Positions 5,028-6,427 of a stretch of 6,427 nucleotides of DNA are shown here, one piece after another; positions within the stretch are counted from its first letter, which is position 1; each line of letters begins with the position of its first letter. Made by a program: the position numbers and the translations under genes. The stretch covers positions 1 through 6,427 of the forward strand of contig JAUPKM010000461.1 of NCBI GenBank assembly GCA_030837445.1, read 5' to 3'. Below the pieces are notes generated by a model. It was not told where the DNA came from and made no database searches. It saw nothing but the letters and a program-made list of their open reading frames with translations. The DNA comes from Actinomycetota bacterium (lineage in GTDB: Bacteria; Actinomycetota; Actinomycetes; S36-B12; UBA10799).

Positions 5028-6156
5028 CGAGAAGCAGGTGGGCGATCCAGTTCTGGAGGTCACCGATCTGGTCAAGTACTTCCCCTTGACCAAGGGGATC
5101 GTCTTCAAGAAGCAGGTTGGCCAGGTCAAGGCCCTCGATGGGGTCTCGCTGACACTGGAACGGGGCCGCACGCTCGGTGTCGTCGGCGAATCCGGCTGCG
5201 GTAAGAGCACCCTGGGCCGCGTCCTGACCCGGCTGGAGGATCCGACCTCGGGCTCGGCGACATTCGACGGCCAGGACATGTTCGCCATGTCCGGCAGGGA
5301 CATGCGGTCACTGCGGCGCCGAATCCAGATCGTGTTCCAGGATCCGTACACCTCGCTTGACCCACGGATGACGGTCGCCGACATCGTGGGCGAGGCTTTC
5401 GAGATCCATCCCGAGGTCGTGGTTAAGGGCAGCCGGCAGAAGCAGGTGCAGGAACTGCTCGATGTCGTAGGACTCAACCCCGAGCACGTCAACAGGTATC
5501 CGCATCAGTTCTCTGGCGGCCAGCGCCAGCGAATCGGCATCGCGCGTGCGCTGGCGCTTCGTCCTGACGTGATTGTCTGCGACGAGCCGGTGTCCGCACT
5601 CGACGTGTCCGTGCAGGCGCAGGTGGTGAACCTCCTCGAGAGCCTTCAGGACGAGTTTGGACTGTCCTATCTGTTCATCGCGCATGACCTGTCGGTCGTC
5701 AGGCACATCTCCGACCGCGTTGCCGTCATGTATCTCGGCAAGTTCGTCGAATTCGGCGAGGCCGCCCAGATCTACGGCGACCCTCAGCACCCGTACACCC
5801 AGGCCCTGCTCAGCGCCGTCCCCACGCCCGATCCCGAGCGCCGCGAGCGACCGGTCCGGATCATCCTGCAAGGCGACCCGCCGAGTCCGGCGAACCCGCC
5901 GAGCGGCTGCCGGTTCCACACCCGCTGCTGGAAGGCGCAGAGTATCTGCGCCGAGGTCGAGCCGCCGCTCGAGGACAAGGGCGAGGGCCACCTGGTGGCC
6001 TGTCACTTCTCGGCGCATCTGTCGGACATGTCCGGCACCGTCGAGATGACGGAGGACGACGACGAAGGCATCCTGCCGCCCGCACCGACCGGCCCGGAGG
6101 ACTTCATCTCCAGCACGGGTCCGTTCGGCTCGAACCCCACGGGTTACGAGGACTAG
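5014..6156 (+). CDS. dppF: Peptide ABC transporter ATP-binding protein, DppF type, with acidic C-terminal tail
   Basis: This is the second ATPase, expected to form a heterodimer with the DppD-type protein. Motifs are intact: Walker A GESGCGKST (58-66), Q-loop Gln109 in FQDPYTSLDP, signature FSGGQRQR (166-173), Walker B VIVCDEPVSALD (catalytic Glu191) and switch His224 (AHDLSVV). The family-specific N-terminal block YFPLTKGI is present. The oligo_HPY region (DPQHPYTQALLSAVPTPDP) is followed by Cys299, Cys305, Cys312 and Cys330, the same spacing as in the DppD-type partner, so this subunit may also bind a [4Fe-4S] cluster. At 380 aa it is longer than the common 320-350. The excess is a tail (about 333-380) containing TEDDDEG and then Pro/Gly/Ser-rich, probably disordered sequence with no motif I recognise. 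Start choice rests on GAGGAGG 6 nt upstream; the gene overlaps its neighbour by 14 bp. Its TAG stop overlaps the stop of the convergent peptidase gene. Confidence 0.95.
   Translation: MADASEKQVGDPVLEVTDLVKYFPLTKGIVFKKQVGQVKALDGVSLTLERGRTLGVVGESGCGKSTLGRVLTRLEDPTSGSATFDGQDMFAMSGRDMRSLRRRIQIVFQDPYTSLDPRMTVADIVGEAFEIHPEVVVKGSRQKQVQELLDVVGLNPEHVNRYPHQFSGGQRQRIGIARALALRPDVIVCDEPVSALDVSVQAQVVNLLESLQDEFGLSYLFIAHDLSVVRHISDRVAVMYLGKFVEFGEAAQIYGDPQHPYTQALLSAVPTPDPERRERPVRIILQGDPPSPANPPSGCRFHTRCWKAQSICAEVEPPLEDKGEGHLVACHFSAHLSDMSGTVEMTEDDDEGILPPAPTGPEDFISSTGPFGSNPTGYED
5081..5098 (+). repeat. 8-bp inverted repeat with a 2-bp centre in the dppF-type gene
   Basis: TCCCCTTG (5081-5088) and CAAGGGGA (5091-5098) are perfect reverse complements around AC. 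The codons encode the conserved FPLTKG block, so protein conservation could explain most of the symmetry. As RNA, the tight centre would leave a six-base-pair stem with a larger loop. Confidence 0.45.
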
Positions 6157-6427
6157 CCACTCGCAGAAGGCTGACCTGTCGGTGAGCCGCCCAGATGCTC
6201 GTGGAAGAAGCCGACTTCGATCCGCGGCAGGTTCTCGGCAACATCCTCCTGAGGGGTCATGTGAGTGACACCGGACAGGGGCAGGACCGAATGCGGCTTG
6301 CCCGCCGCGAGCAGGGCACTCGACAGCTGCAGCGTGTTGGCAGCAAGGACGTTGTCGTCGGCGAGTCCGTGGATGATCAGCAGCGGCCGCTCGAGCTGGG
6401 GCGCGCGCCACAGCAGCGACGAGACCC
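6153..6427 (-). CDS. S9 family (prolyl oligopeptidase-type) serine peptidase, C-terminal end
   Basis: These are the last 90 codons of a minus-strand gene whose 5' part lies beyond position 6427; the two bases 6426-6427 are an incomplete codon. Read on the minus strand, the peptide contains RPLLIIHGLADDNVLAANT, then LQLSSALLAAGKPHSVLPL and SGVTHMTPQEDVAENLPRIE. This is the end of the alpha/beta-hydrolase domain of peptidase S9 (DPP4/prolyl-oligopeptidase group). The first Asp of ADDN corresponds to the catalytic Asp, and His in GVTHM to the catalytic His. The nucleophile Ser and the beta-propeller are outside the window. After FFHEHLGG there is only a short Ser/Gly/Pro tail. The family removes dipeptides or cuts short peptides, often near proline. 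Its TAG stop (complement of 6153-6155) overlaps the stop of the convergent importer ATPase gene in a shared CTAG. Family assignment is firm; exact specificity and cellular location cannot be read from this end. Confidence 0.88.
   Translation of the reverse strand, partial: VSSLLWRAPQLERPLLIIHGLADDNVLAANTLQLSSALLAAGKPHSVLPLSGVTHMTPQEDVAENLPRIEVGFFHEHLGGSPTGQPSASG
6169..6188. terminator. Weak stem-loop just beyond the operon's last stop codon
   Basis: GGCTGACC (6169-6176) can pair with GGTGAGCC (6181-6188) across a TGTC loop with one G-G mismatch, giving seven base pairs. It begins 13 nt after the last ATPase stop and lies inside the end of the convergent peptidase gene. There is no T-tract, so it is at best a Rho-independent terminator without U-tail, or just a chance structure. 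No better terminator is visible downstream of the operon. Confidence 0.25.

Noticed and set aside
5308..6411. Minus-strand open frame of 367 codons covering the second ATPase and the downstream region
   Set aside because: The true minus-strand gene at 6153-6427 uses a different frame with clear S9 peptidase motifs. This frame matches nothing recognisable and opposes the conserved ATPase.
1..6427. CRISPR arrays, tRNA/rRNA genes, insertion sequences or attachment sites
   Set aside because: I saw no regularly spaced repeats, cloverleaf-like sequence, transposase motifs or terminal inverted repeats. The window is almost fully filled with intact transport genes in the expected order.

Overview
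The window is GC-rich, with G/C-biased third codon positions and an actinobacterial-style lipoprotein signal peptide. It most likely comes from an actinomycete; the genus cannot be read from the sequence. Nearly all of it is one five-gene operon for an ABC importer of di-/oligopeptides. A complete gene set is present: lipoprotein substrate-binding protein, two permeases and two ATPases. It is flanked by the 3' ends of two other genes.

Layout: 1-197 is the C-terminal end of typA/bipA (ribosome-associated GTPase, + strand). 198-369 is a 172-bp intergenic region with a candidate promoter and a strong Shine-Dalgarno site. 370-2019 is the peptide-binding lipoprotein. 2020-2153 holds a perfect 18-bp stem-loop, a T6 run and a strong RBS. 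2154-3080 (TTG start) and 3090-3986 are the DppB- and DppC-type permeases. 3996-5027 and 5014-6156 are the DppD- and DppF-type ATPases, which overlap by 14 bp. 6153-6427 (- strand) is the C-terminal 90 residues of a prolyl-oligopeptidase-family (S9) serine peptidase. It converges on the operon, and the two stop codons share a CTAG tetranucleotide.

How it works together: the lipoprotein captures peptide outside the membrane and delivers it to the DppB/DppC channel, and DppD/DppF hydrolyse ATP to drive import. Both ATPases have intact nucleotide-binding motifs and the four-cysteine C-terminal motif that binds a [4Fe-4S] cluster in structurally studied relatives. The stem-loop after the binding-protein gene probably lets only part of the transcription continue into the membrane and ATPase genes, which would give an excess of binding protein. 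The neighbouring S9 peptidase could act on peptides, but its link to the importer is inferred from position only.

I found no clearly novel system. The points most worth a second look are the SBP/permease stem-loop, the paired cysteines in the extracytoplasmic parts of three subunits, the twin Fe-S motifs, an acidic C-terminal tail on the second ATPase, and an imperfect palindrome early in the first ATPase gene.
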